Below, piece after piece: positions 14,707-21,809 of a stretch of DNA of 21,809 bases. The first letter of the stretch is position 1. Each line of letters starts with the position of its first letter. Location: the NCBI GenBank assembly GCA_002493945.1, contig DLAL01000023.1, positions 1 through 21,809 of the forward strand, in the 5' to 3' direction. This DNA comes from Porphyromonadaceae bacterium UBA7048. Lineage in GTDB: Bacteria > Bacteroidota > Bacteroidia > Bacteroidales > Muribaculaceae. The notes beneath the pieces were generated by a model. The model made no database searches. It saw only the letters and a program-made list of their open reading frames with translations, and was not told the DNA's origin. A program made the translations under genes and the position numbers.

Positions 14707-15591
14707 ATGAAGAATCTGAAAGTTGGTATCATCCAGCAGCACAACACCGACAGCGCCGAGGACAACCGCGGACGCATAGCCGCGAAGGTGCGCGGGCTTG
14801 CCTCTCAGGGCGCACAGCTCATCATCAATCAGGAACTCCACGACTCGCTGTATTTCTGCCAGACCGAACATGTGGACATCTGCAACCTCGCGGTTCCCAT
14901 CCCCGGTCCGGTCACCGACTTCTACGCCGGCCTCGCCCGCGAGTGCGGCGTGGTGATAGTGACATCGCTCTTCGAGCGGCGCGCCCCCGGCCTGTACCAC
15001 AACACGGCCGTCGTCTTCGACAGCGACGGCTCCATAGCCGGCAAGTACCGCAAGATGCACATTCCCGACGACCCGGCCTACTACGAGAAATTCTACTTCA
15101 CTCCCGGCGACCTCGGCTTCAAGCCCATCGACACGGCCGTGGGCCGTCTGGGCGTACTCGTATGCTGGGACCAGTGGTACCCCGAAGCCGCCCGACTGAT
15201 GTCGATGGCCGGCGCCGAAGTGCTCATCTATCCCACCGCCATCGGCTGGGAAAGCAGCGACACGCCCGACGAGCAGACACGCCAGCGCGACGCATGGATA
15301 ACGGTGCAGCGCGGCCATGCCGTGGCCAACCAGATACCCGTCATCGCCGTGAACCGCACCGGCCACGAGCCCGACCCGTCGGGCGTCACCGGCGGCATCA
15401 CCTTCTGGGGCTCGAGCTTCATCGCCGGACCGCAGGGCGAGATACTATACCAGGCGCCCGTCGACAGCGAGACGACTGCCGTGATAGACCTCGACATGGA
15501 GCGCAGCGAGCATGTGCGCCGCTGGTGGCCCTTCCTGCGCGACCGCCGCATTGACGCCTACGACGACCTGACACGCCGATATATCGACTGA
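14707..15591 (+). CDS. aguB: N-carbamoylputrescine amidase
   Basis: This 294-residue carbon-nitrogen hydrolase (nitrilase superfamily) hydrolyses N-carbamoylputrescine to putrescine, CO2 and ammonia. The Glu-Lys-Cys catalytic triad is visible: Glu43 in NQELHDSLYF, Lys116 in GKYRKMHIPDD, and Cys153 in VLVCWDQWYPEAARLM. The last of these is the signature of the AguB group. NRTGHEPD and GITFWGSSFIAGP follow further on. The length equals the family norm. It lies ten bases after aguA, is last in the operon and is followed by a strong terminator. Other nitrilase-family amidases are the alternative, but the aguA neighbour makes this assignment secure. Confidence 0.93.
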   Translation: MKNLKVGIIQQHNTDSAEDNRGRIAAKVRGLASQGAQLIINQELHDSLYFCQTEHVDICNLAVPIPGPVTDFYAGLARECGVVIVTSLFERRAPGLYHNTAVVFDSDGSIAGKYRKMHIPDDPAYYEKFYFTPGDLGFKPIDTAVGRLGVLVCWDQWYPEAARLMSMAGAEVLIYPTAIGWESSDTPDEQTRQRDAWITVQRGHAVANQIPVIAVNRTGHEPDPSGVTGGITFWGSSFIAGPQGEILYQAPVDSETTAVIDLDMERSEHVRRWWPFLRDRRIDAYDDLTRRYID

Positions 15592-15617
15592 GCCGACCGC
15601 TCAGCGCCGACATAATG

Positions 15618-15660
15618 CAGGCCGGATGCACTCAGAAGTGCACCCGGCCTGTTTCTATTT
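15618..15660 (+). terminator. Intrinsic terminator of the agu operon
   Basis: CAGGCCGG (15618-15625) pairs with CCGGCCTG (15644-15651), and GCACT (15628-15632) with AGTGC (15637-15641), around a CAGA loop with one internal mismatch. TTTCTATTT follows. It sits between aguB and the facing lipoprotein operon and may also stop transcripts from the other side, though there is no T-run in that direction. A small CCGCC/GGCGG hairpin lies at 15667-15679. Confidence 0.85.
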
Positions 15661-15687
15661 CATATACCGCCGGAGGCGGAGAAGAAC

Positions 15688-17535
15688 TTACTCAGCCACG
15701 ACTTCCCAGATGAGGTCGCCCTGGCCTTCGAGAGCCTTGTAGACATAGCCTTCGGGAAGTGCGCACAGAGCCTTGGTAGTGTGGTTGTAAGCCTTGCCGG
15801 AGAAACGGCCGCCCTTGATGATGAAGTTGCCGTCGGGCATATTCACGTCATTGTCGCCTGCTACGAGAGCACTCGTGCCTTCGGTCAGGATACCGCCGCT
15901 CCAGTTCTTCACACCGGTGAAGTCGCCGCCTTCGATGATGGCGACACCATTGTCGGTGGCGTAAACGGGATAGAACGCAACATTTTCACCATACTGGGGA
16001 TGAGCTACAGTTTTATATGTACCGCTCTTGATGGTGCAGACAGCGCCTTCGCCCTGTACTGTGACGCCTCCCTGGATACCGGTCAGCTGAACATCTTCAA
16101 GAACTGCCTGGCAGCCGGTAGCCACACTCAGTGTGTACGAGAATGCGCCTTCGCGGTTGTTCGAGTCGCTGTTGATGATGCAGTCCTTGGCCTTGAGCGT
16201 ACCGCCGCTGGCGCCAACTGCGAAATTGTGGCAGTTGATGGTCACACCTTCAAGGTCGAGATTGCCGTCCTGAGAGAAAATGACGGAGCCGCCATTGTTC
16301 TGCTCTGTCTCGAGCTCGAGGTTGCGGACCACGAGGGTAGCACCGTCGTATGCGTTGAGAGGACGGTTGCCCGTTGCGCCGGCGACACCGATTGAGGTAA
16401 TCTTGCCGGGGCCTTCTACGTAGGCCACATTTCCTGCGCCGGAAACGCTTATCTGTGCACGCTCGGTGTTGAGAGTGCCTTCAACCTTGACAATCTGCTC
16501 GTTGGCAAGAGCGATCTCGCCTTTGCCGATGAGGTCGACATTAGCCTCAACGGGAACGAGTACGTTCATACCGGCCTCGATAGCCTCAACGAATGCGTCG
16601 GGAGTGGCCACCTTCACGATTTCGATGTCATAGTCAGGAGTCTCGTAGTCGGGGTTGATGATGACGTTGAACTCGGCGGGATCAGTCAGCAGAGCGCCGA
16701 AGATGTTGGTGCGGTAGTTGCGCTGTACGGGTACGGCTGCAAAGGTAGCACCTGCGTACATAGTGCCGGGAGCGGAGAAGTCGACATCGACAGTAATCTT
16801 CTCATTGCCTACGAGAACATAGTTCATGGCCATGTACTTGTAGGTGTCGGGCTCATAGGGGAACACTTCCGAAACAGAAGGAATGGCAGCCGAACTGAAG
16901 GTAGCGTCGACAGCGTCGCCGACAACATCGCCCGTAGCGAGGTTGAATTTCTCATACACGCCCTTGACGGTGACTTCGGTGTTCTCTACCGTCAGACCGG
17001 CAGCGACAGCTGCCGCATAGTCGGACGTACCGATATTGATCTGCGAGAAGGGACGCTTCAGAGTGATGGTCTCGCTCATGGGACCGGTCACGCGGAAAGT
17101 CCCGCGGTAAGCGAAGAATGCGTCGCGGTTCTCGTCCTGGGCTTCGCCGTCATAGCTGACAGTGATTTCCTTGGAGTCCGTGTCGTAGGTGTAGGGCGAG
17201 CCTGAGGGAACGTCGGCCCAGAATACCACTGAGTAGCTCTTGCCGCTTACGAGGCTGAGGTTGACAGTGGTCTTGAGGTCTGTGAAGGTAGCGGTGCCGT
17301 TGAGGGCAGCGATGTTTGCTGACGACTCGTCTTCGTCATACACATAGTAGTGGAGCTGTGTGGCCGTAAGACCGTCGCTGAATGCACGCGATGCAATCTG
17401 CTGAGGCACTGCCACAGTGAATGCCACGGTGCCGTCAGGAGTCTGCTCCGGAGCTACGGGTGCGTCGCTCGAGCACGAGGTAGCCGCAACGGCGACAAGA
17501 GCCGAAGCGAGGACTGGATAAAGGAATTGTTTCAT
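15688..17535 (-). CDS. DUF6562-type lipoprotein with a beta-helix-like C-terminal region
   Basis: The 615-residue protein has a lipobox (AATSC, Cys21) and a DUF6562/fimbrillin-like module (about 33-303). Signatures are IASRAFSDG, YSVVFWADVP, DENRDAFFAYRGTFRVTG and QRNYRTNIFG. Residues about 304-615 are different: short Gly/Asn-rich strands resembling a parallel beta-helix (for example VTINCHNFAVGASGGTLKAK and VCTIKSGTYKTV), ending in GQGDLIWEVVAE. It is probably surface-exposed and lipid-anchored, or trimmed and assembled into a fibre. The N-terminal 303 residues are nearly collinear with the next gene upstream in the operon, while the C-terminal parts are unrelated. It is the last gene of the operon, 45 bases after its neighbour. 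The ligand or function is unknown. Confidence 0.8.
   Translation of the reverse strand: MKQFLYPVLASALVAVAATSCSSDAPVAPEQTPDGTVAFTVAVPQQIASRAFSDGLTATQLHYYVYDEDESSANIAALNGTATFTDLKTTVNLSLVSGKSYSVVFWADVPSGSPYTYDTDSKEITVSYDGEAQDENRDAFFAYRGTFRVTGPMSETITLKRPFSQINIGTSDYAAAVAAGLTVENTEVTVKGVYEKFNLATGDVVGDAVDATFSSAAIPSVSEVFPYEPDTYKYMAMNYVLVGNEKITVDVDFSAPGTMYAGATFAAVPVQRNYRTNIFGALLTDPAEFNVIINPDYETPDYDIEIVKVATPDAFVEAIEAGMNVLVPVEANVDLIGKGEIALANEQIVKVEGTLNTERAQISVSGAGNVAYVEGPGKITSIGVAGATGNRPLNAYDGATLVVRNLELETEQNNGGSVIFSQDGNLDLEGVTINCHNFAVGASGGTLKAKDCIINSDSNNREGAFSYTLSVATGCQAVLEDVQLTGIQGGVTVQGEGAVCTIKSGTYKTVAHPQYGENVAFYPVYATDNGVAIIEGGDFTGVKNWSGGILTEGTSALVAGDNDVNMPDGNFIIKGGRFSGKAYNHTTKALCALPEGYVYKALEGQGDLIWEVVAE
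16627..17535 (-). repeat. Direct repeat copy 2: shared N-terminal module
   Basis: This ~909-base segment encodes residues 1-303 of the beta-helix-like lipoprotein. It is homologous in the same orientation to 19183-20091. Over residues 231-300 the two proteins are identical at 58 of 70 positions by eye, with no gap. Confidence 0.85.
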
Positions 17536-17580
17536 TGATTATGTTTTATTAAATATGATTGGTTTAAGTTTATTGCAGAA

Positions 17581-20091
17581 TCATAATACGCGTCCGATAA
17601 GTTCGTTGCGCACGTTGGTGCCCGTACCTGTGACGGTGACGCCGGTTGCGGAGCATCCTTCCATGCTTGCGGCCTTCATAGCTCCTGCAAGCTGTCCGGC
17701 ATCGCGCACGGCGCTGACGGTGCAGTCCGAGGCGTGGCAGTTGATTATCTTGCCGTTTGAGTCAGAGGCGATGAAACCTGCCACTGTGCCGGCCTTGTCG
17801 CCGTCGGAGTCATCATCAAGATAACTGCAGATTACATTCAGACCGCTCACGTTGCAGTCCTTCACGTAGCCTGGATATCCGTATGCGAGGACACCGCCCA
17901 CCCAATGACTGCCGTTGAGAGTAGCGCCGTCTATGGTCACGCCCTCGATGTAGGCTCCGCCGTGCGAAATCATGCCCACGGCTATGGCCACGGCGTCGGT
18001 ACCATTGACCGAAGCGTTGCGGAATGTGATGTTCTTCAGAGTTGCTCCGCTGTTCATATGTCCGATGAAGGCTGCCTCGGCCTTGCTGCCGCTGCTTATG
18101 GTCATATTGCTGACGGTCTTGCCATTGCCGTCGAACGTTCCCTGGAAGATGACCGGGCCGAAATCCTCCGGCTGCCAGCCGGTATTGCCTATCGGCGTCC
18201 ATTCGCGGCCTGCGAGGTCGATGTCATCGGTCAGCACGATGGTCTCGCCGCGGAAGTTCTTCTTTCCGGCGTTGCTCTGCTGCGATATCCACTCGAGGCC
18301 ATTGGCGTTCGACACGCTGTAGGTTTTTGCAGCTTCATCGTATGCCACGCCGTCGGCCACCAGACCGAGGGTGATTGTCACGTTGACAGCGGTGGTGCCG
18401 GTCTGGTCAATCGAGCCGGGCACGTCGTACTGGCGGAGGTTGCCCACAATTTCGCCGACGGTGTCGGAGACGTCGTCCTTGTAGGCATTTTCATTGCTTT
18501 GGATGATATGTGTATTGGAAACGGTGTTGCCGGAGAAATCAAAGACGCAGCCCGACAGATGCACGCATCCGATGAGACCGCCGAGGTCGCGGTAGCCGGA
18601 GATGGTCACGCCGTCGACAGAGCAGTTCGTTATGCCCGAGCCGTCGGCCCACTTCTGGGTGTAGCCGACGATGCCGCCGACCTTGTCACCATTGTCCCAA
18701 GCGCCGTCAATCTGCTCGGGAGCCGAGGAGATAGAGCCGCCATTCACGTGGCAGTTCTCGATGACACTCGAATAATTGTAGCCGTACATATGGGCGACGA
18801 CAGCACCTGCGTAGTGAGTCGAACTGATATTGACAGCGTTGAGAGTGATATTCTTAATGACAGCCTCGCGCACTGTGCCGAAAAGGCCGGCTGTAGCGAA
18901 GCCCGGAGTATGATCGGTGACGGTCAGATTGCTGATGGTGTGGTTCTGTCCGTCGAAGGTGCCCTTGAATGTAGGAGCGTTGTCGGGATTGCCGCTTGCC
19001 GGAATCAGGCCGACAGGCATGTGTGCCACGCCAGCCATATCGATGTCGTCGGTCAGACGGACAGTCTTGCCGGCGAATTCATCCGTACCTCCGTTGACCT
19101 GGGCGGCGAGCCACTCGATGCCGGCGGCGGAATAAATCTCGTAGGTATTCTCGTCGACCTTCGTGACGCCCTTGACATCGAAGTCATAGCCGGGGGTCTC
19201 GTAGTCGGGATTGATGATTACGTCGAACTCGGCGGGATCCGTCAGCAGATTGCCGAAGATATTGGTGCGGTAGTTGCGCTGCACGGGCACGGCGGAGAAA
19301 GTTGCTCCGGCATACTTGGTGCCGGGTACGGCGAACTCCACGTCGACCGTCGACTTGTCGGCGCCGACCAGAACGTAGTTCATGGCCAGATACTTATATT
19401 CATCGGGATGATAGGGGAACGCCTCCGGGTCGGCCGGGATGGCGGCTACGGTGAAGACGGCGTCGGTCTCGTCGGCGACTTCACCCGATGCGAGGTTGAG
19501 CTTGCTGTACACGCCCTTGACGGTCACAGCGGTGGCCTCGGCCTTGAGACCGCCGGCTTCGGCCGCGGCATAGTCAGTCTGGGCAGTTCCTATATTAATC
19601 TGCGAAAGGGGACGTCTGAGGGTGATGGTCTCGTTCATGGGTCCGGTCACGCGGAACGACGAACGGTATGCGTAGAAGGCGTCGCGGTTCTCGTCCTGAG
19701 CGGCGCCGCCGTAGGTCACTGTTATGTCTTTGGAGCCGGCATCGTAGGTGTAGGGCGATTCGGACGGAGCGTCGGCCCAGAACACCACTGAGTAGCTTTT
19801 ACCGCTGACGAGACTGAGGGTTACGGTAGCCTTGAGGTCAGCGTCGAAGGTGGCTGTGCCATTGAGGGCGGCGATGTTCGCCGAAGAGGCATCCTCGTCG
19901 TAGACGTAGTAGCTCAGGCGCGTGGCCGTATGGCCGTCGCTGAAAGCACGCGATGCCATGCCGGACGGAACGGAGACGGAGAATGTGACACCTCCGCCGG
20001 AGTCAGGAGCCTGTGGAGACTCCTCGGAGCACGATGCTGTCAGACCAGCCAGCAGTGCAGAAGCAAGGAAGTAAGATACGGTTCGTTTCAT
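17581..20091 (-). CDS. DUF6562-type lipoprotein with two GLUG-type C-terminal units
   Basis: The 836-residue protein has a lipobox (LTASC, Cys21). Its DUF6562/fimbrillin-like module (about 33-303) carries MASRAFSDG, YSVVFWADAP, DENRDAFYAYRSSFRVTG and QRNYRTNIFG. Two tandem ~245-residue units follow. Unit 1 (about 317-560) opens with GIEWLAAQ, then LTDDIDMAG and FKGTFDGQNHTISNLT. Unit 2 (about 589-836) opens with GLEWISQQ, then LTDDIDLAG and FQGTFDGNGKTVSNMT. Each then runs through GLUG-like strands such as VGGIVGYTQ and AGTVAGFIAS. GLUG solenoids occur in bacterial adhesins and surface proteins. Adhesion or glycan binding is inferred. It lies 59 bases after the FimB-like gene, with no promoter visible between them. 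Confidence 0.82.
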   Translation of the reverse strand: MKRTVSYFLASALLAGLTASCSEESPQAPDSGGGVTFSVSVPSGMASRAFSDGHTATRLSYYVYDEDASSANIAALNGTATFDADLKATVTLSLVSGKSYSVVFWADAPSESPYTYDAGSKDITVTYGGAAQDENRDAFYAYRSSFRVTGPMNETITLRRPLSQINIGTAQTDYAAAEAGGLKAEATAVTVKGVYSKLNLASGEVADETDAVFTVAAIPADPEAFPYHPDEYKYLAMNYVLVGADKSTVDVEFAVPGTKYAGATFSAVPVQRNYRTNIFGNLLTDPAEFDVIINPDYETPGYDFDVKGVTKVDENTYEIYSAAGIEWLAAQVNGGTDEFAGKTVRLTDDIDMAGVAHMPVGLIPASGNPDNAPTFKGTFDGQNHTISNLTVTDHTPGFATAGLFGTVREAVIKNITLNAVNISSTHYAGAVVAHMYGYNYSSVIENCHVNGGSISSAPEQIDGAWDNGDKVGGIVGYTQKWADGSGITNCSVDGVTISGYRDLGGLIGCVHLSGCVFDFSGNTVSNTHIIQSNENAYKDDVSDTVGEIVGNLRQYDVPGSIDQTGTTAVNVTITLGLVADGVAYDEAAKTYSVSNANGLEWISQQSNAGKKNFRGETIVLTDDIDLAGREWTPIGNTGWQPEDFGPVIFQGTFDGNGKTVSNMTISSGSKAEAAFIGHMNSGATLKNITFRNASVNGTDAVAIAVGMISHGGAYIEGVTIDGATLNGSHWVGGVLAYGYPGYVKDCNVSGLNVICSYLDDDSDGDKAGTVAGFIASDSNGKIINCHASDCTVSAVRDAGQLAGAMKAASMEGCSATGVTVTGTGTNVRNELIGRVL
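19183..20091 (-). repeat. Direct repeat copy 1: shared N-terminal module
   Basis: This ~909-base segment encodes residues 1-303 of the GLUG-unit lipoprotein and matches 16627-17535 in the same orientation, 2556 bases away. Both copies reach QRNYRTNIFG at residues 271-280 and PDYETP at 295-300, after which homology stops. Confidence 0.85.
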
Positions 20092-20150
20092 GACTTGAAG
20101 TGTTTATTTTGTATTGATGTAATTGATTTATATAGGAATATGATTGAGGT

Positions 20151-21227
20151 TTATTGTATCCATATATTGAACTCGCCGTCGAAATCCGGGTCAATGCCTG
20201 CCGAACCGCCTGCCGTGGCGGTGAGGAAGGGCCCGGCGACATAGGTGTGCTTCGAGCGTGACAGCGGTATATCGACAGGGCGGATGCGTGCAAGGACGGT
20301 GCCGTCCTTGCGGTCGTAAACCTCGACGGAGACGTTCACGGAGGTATCGTGACTGTTGACGAACACATAGTCGAATCCCACCTGCGCGTGATTGCTGTCA
20401 ATGACCTTCAGGTCGGATTCGTAGCGGACTCCAGTCCACGAGTCAGCCGGGCGGTTGGTGAACATATTGAACGACCGCGCCATATACTGCGGATATGTGA
20501 AACGCACACCGTAGGCCGAGAGGTCAATGGCACGACCCGGGTCGCGGCTGTCGGAACTGCCGCCGTCGGCCTGGGAGCTCTCCTCTTTCACGTTGTGTCC
20601 GCGCGTATCGAGGAAGGCGTCGAGGTCGGTGCTAATGAAGGTGTAGCGCGCCAGCGGACGCTCCATCGTGACTGTCACCTTGCGGTCGGTCGCGGAGACT
20701 TCGGCCGTGCCGCGGAACGCATCGCGGGTCTCGTCGGAGCCGGAATGATGCTCGCGGTCGATGAGCGATATGTCGGCGAAATCGGCTGTCGTATAGTGTT
20801 TGTCAATGCCCGAGCCGGCATCGATGAAGTCGCTCCACACCATCAGAACATAGTCGCCTTCGGGCATGTCGATATCGAATACGGCATCACCGGGGTCGGC
20901 CGAACCGCGGGTGAAGGTCCACACGGCTTCTTCGTTGCGCGAGAGTTCGCCGCGCGACGTGCTGTAGGCCTTCAGGATGTAGCGGCGCTCATATTCAAGT
21001 GCACGCGTATGCACAACGGTGCCATTGCGGTCGTACTCCACAAGCTGAAAGAGAGGCAGCTCATGCTCAAATGTGAGCTCTACGGTGATCTGACGCTTGG
21101 GCGCAGGCGGCTCGGGAGCGTCCGGGAATTCGTGCACGTCGCACGAGACCACCGCCAGCGCTCCGAGCAGGAGAAGCGCCGCCGTCAGCAAGTGTCTGTA
21201 TATCGGAGTCTTGATTCCCATTCCCAT
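20151..21227 (-). CDS. FimB/Mfa2-like DUF6562 lipoprotein
   Basis: The 358-residue protein has a lipoprotein signal peptide (lipobox VVSC, Cys29) and a Pro-rich linker (PDAPEPPAPKR). A transthyretin-like fimbrial-subunit fold follows, with PEGDYVLMVWSDFIDAG, a DETRDAFRGT turn and MERPLARYTFI. These are the same landmarks found in the two larger lipoproteins of the operon. In Bacteroidales, Mfa2/FimB-type proteins anchor type V fimbriae to the outer membrane and set their length. An anchor or accessory role here is inferred from size, lack of an extra C-terminal domain, and position next to a DUF3575 gene. The ATG at 21227 overlaps the upstream TGA by one base (TGATG), implying coupling. A second in-frame ATG two codons later is equally possible. 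Confidence 0.8.
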   Translation of the reverse strand: MGMGIKTPIYRHLLTAALLLLGALAVVSCDVHEFPDAPEPPAPKRQITVELTFEHELPLFQLVEYDRNGTVVHTRALEYERRYILKAYSTSRGELSRNEEAVWTFTRGSADPGDAVFDIDMPEGDYVLMVWSDFIDAGSGIDKHYTTADFADISLIDREHHSGSDETRDAFRGTAEVSATDRKVTVTMERPLARYTFISTDLDAFLDTRGHNVKEESSQADGGSSDSRDPGRAIDLSAYGVRFTYPQYMARSFNMFTNRPADSWTGVRYESDLKVIDSNHAQVGFDYVFVNSHDTSVNVSVEVYDRKDGTVLARIRPVDIPLSRSKHTYVAGPFLTATAGGSAGIDPDFDGEFNIWIQ

Positions 21228-21809
21228 CAGAAATTATAGACTAGCGATACGGCGACATTGTCGATGCCGAACCACGTGCGCGAACGGCTGTCGACGAGCT
21301 GACCGTCAGGACGGTTCTCGAAGCGGTCGTACTTCAGGGCATAACATCCCACACCAATCTGCGCCTGGGCCGACCAGCGGCCGTTGCGCGACAGGGGCAT
21401 GCGCCATCCGGCTCCTATGCCTCCGCCGAGCGCGGGATGGTCGCCGCCGACATCCTGGATGCGGTAGCGCCAGCCTTTACGGGCGAAGTTATAGGCGGCC
21501 ATCGACAGATGACCGTCGACGAAGAAGCCGCGATGGCCGTCCGAGAACCAGTAGCGGACCTCGGGACGGAATATGAAAGTACGGAATTTGCGTGTGGATG
21601 TGCAGTAGTTCCATGCCGAATAGTAGACCGACAGTGTGGCCGACCAGCGGCAGGCAAAGTCATATTCGCCCGTGGCGTTGGCGATGAACATGGCCCATGC
21701 CGGCACATTGGTGGAGAGATGCCGGCCTCTGAGGCACTCCGGAGCCTCCGGAGTATCATTTTGAGGTTCAGGTTCTTCCGGTGCAGGGGGGGGGGGGGAT
21801 TCAGCTATA
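21227..21809 (-). CDS. DUF3575-like outer-membrane protein (partial, 5' end outside window)
   Basis: The reading frame is open to the window edge and ends with a TGA overlapping the next ATG, so about 193 C-terminal residues are visible. The first visible part is a Pro/Glu-rich linker containing SPPPPAPEEPEPQ. After it come LSTNVPAWAMFIANATGEYDF and a C-terminal beta-barrel pattern ending VSLVYNF with a terminal Phe. This is typical of DUF3575 proteins, which often sit before FimB/Mfa2-type genes in Bacteroidales fimbrial operons and recall P. gingivalis fimbrial accessory proteins. The linker's proline run is coded by a C13 homopolymer (21786-21798 on the + strand as G13). A GTG at 21706 is not the start, as family-like sequence continues upstream. 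Confidence 0.8.
   Translation of the reverse strand, partial: IAESPPPPAPEEPEPQNDTPEAPECLRGRHLSTNVPAWAMFIANATGEYDFACRWSATLSVYYSAWNYCTSTRKFRTFIFRPEVRYWFSDGHRGFFVDGHLSMAAYNFARKGWRYRIQDVGGDHPALGGGIGAGWRMPLSRNGRWSAQAQIGVGCYALKYDRFENRPDGQLVDSRSRTWFGIDNVAVSLVYNF
21786..21798. repeat. G13/C13 homopolymer inside the partial DUF3575 gene
   Basis: Thirteen consecutive G on the + strand (C on the coding strand) lie within the proline-rich linker of the DUF3575-like gene. At this length slippage is likely during replication, and also during sequencing. With 13 bases the frame stays open to the window edge. Confidence 0.8.

Noticed and set aside
17905..19791. 628-codon open frame antisense to the GLUG-unit lipoprotein
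   Set aside because: It is a shadow of the real gene on the other strand in GC-rich DNA. It has no signal peptide, domain or promoter, while the opposite strand has clear domains.
21704..21706. GTG as start of the DUF3575-like gene
   Set aside because: The frame stays open upstream with a linker and a conserved STN-type strand, so the gene is cut by the window edge and does not start here.

Overview
The window reads as a chromosomal segment of a GC-rich gut Bacteroidota, most likely order Bacteroidales and plausibly Muribaculaceae. The evidence is four good matches to the Bacteroidota promoter (TTTG, 19-21 nt, TAnnTTTG), the lack of Shine-Dalgarno sites, and families typical of the order: DUF3316, DUF3575 and DUF6562 proteins, an OmpP1/FadL porin and S41 lipoproteins. 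The genus is an inference. No mobile element, CRISPR array or phage gene was seen.

Positions 1-3805 (+): an HdeD-like membrane protein, a secreted Trp/Gly/Arg-rich low-complexity protein with its own promoter, and an OmpP1/FadL-family outer-membrane protein. Positions 9949-3802 (-): a likely five-gene transcript from a well-formed promoter, comprising topoisomerase IV subunit A (parC), a DUF3316 protein, an S41 protease-like lipoprotein, a membrane-anchored LytM/M23 domain that has lost its metal ligands, and a VanZ-like protein. The last three are joined by 4-base ATGA overlaps. The final stop codon overlaps the stop of the convergent FadL-family gene.

Positions 10028-13234 (+): tRNA-His with promoter and terminator, then priA starting directly after the terminator, then a thioredoxin-fold exported protein without its redox cysteines. 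parC and priA, two genes of chromosome replication and segregation, diverge around the tRNA. Positions 13271-15660 (+): a promoter, a 79-residue acidic protein, agmatine deiminase (aguA), N-carbamoylputrescine amidase (aguB) and a strong terminator. This is a compact operon turning agmatine into putrescine.

Positions 21809-15688 (-): a surface or fimbria-like operon cut by the window edge. It holds a DUF3575 outer-membrane protein, a FimB/Mfa2-like DUF6562 lipoprotein, and two large lipoproteins. The large pair share an almost collinear ~303-residue N-terminal module but have unrelated C-terminal solenoids (two GLUG-type units in one, a beta-helix-like array in the other). A C13 run on the coding strand lies inside the partial DUF3575 gene. 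The shared anchor with swapped tips and the homopolymer make this operon the most interesting part of the window: it looks like a candidate variable surface-structure locus.

No stretch longer than 300 bases lacks a gene. The longest non-coding stretches are 609-841, 2030-2182, 9888-10193 (which holds the tRNA) and 13235-13383; their contents are listed as features.
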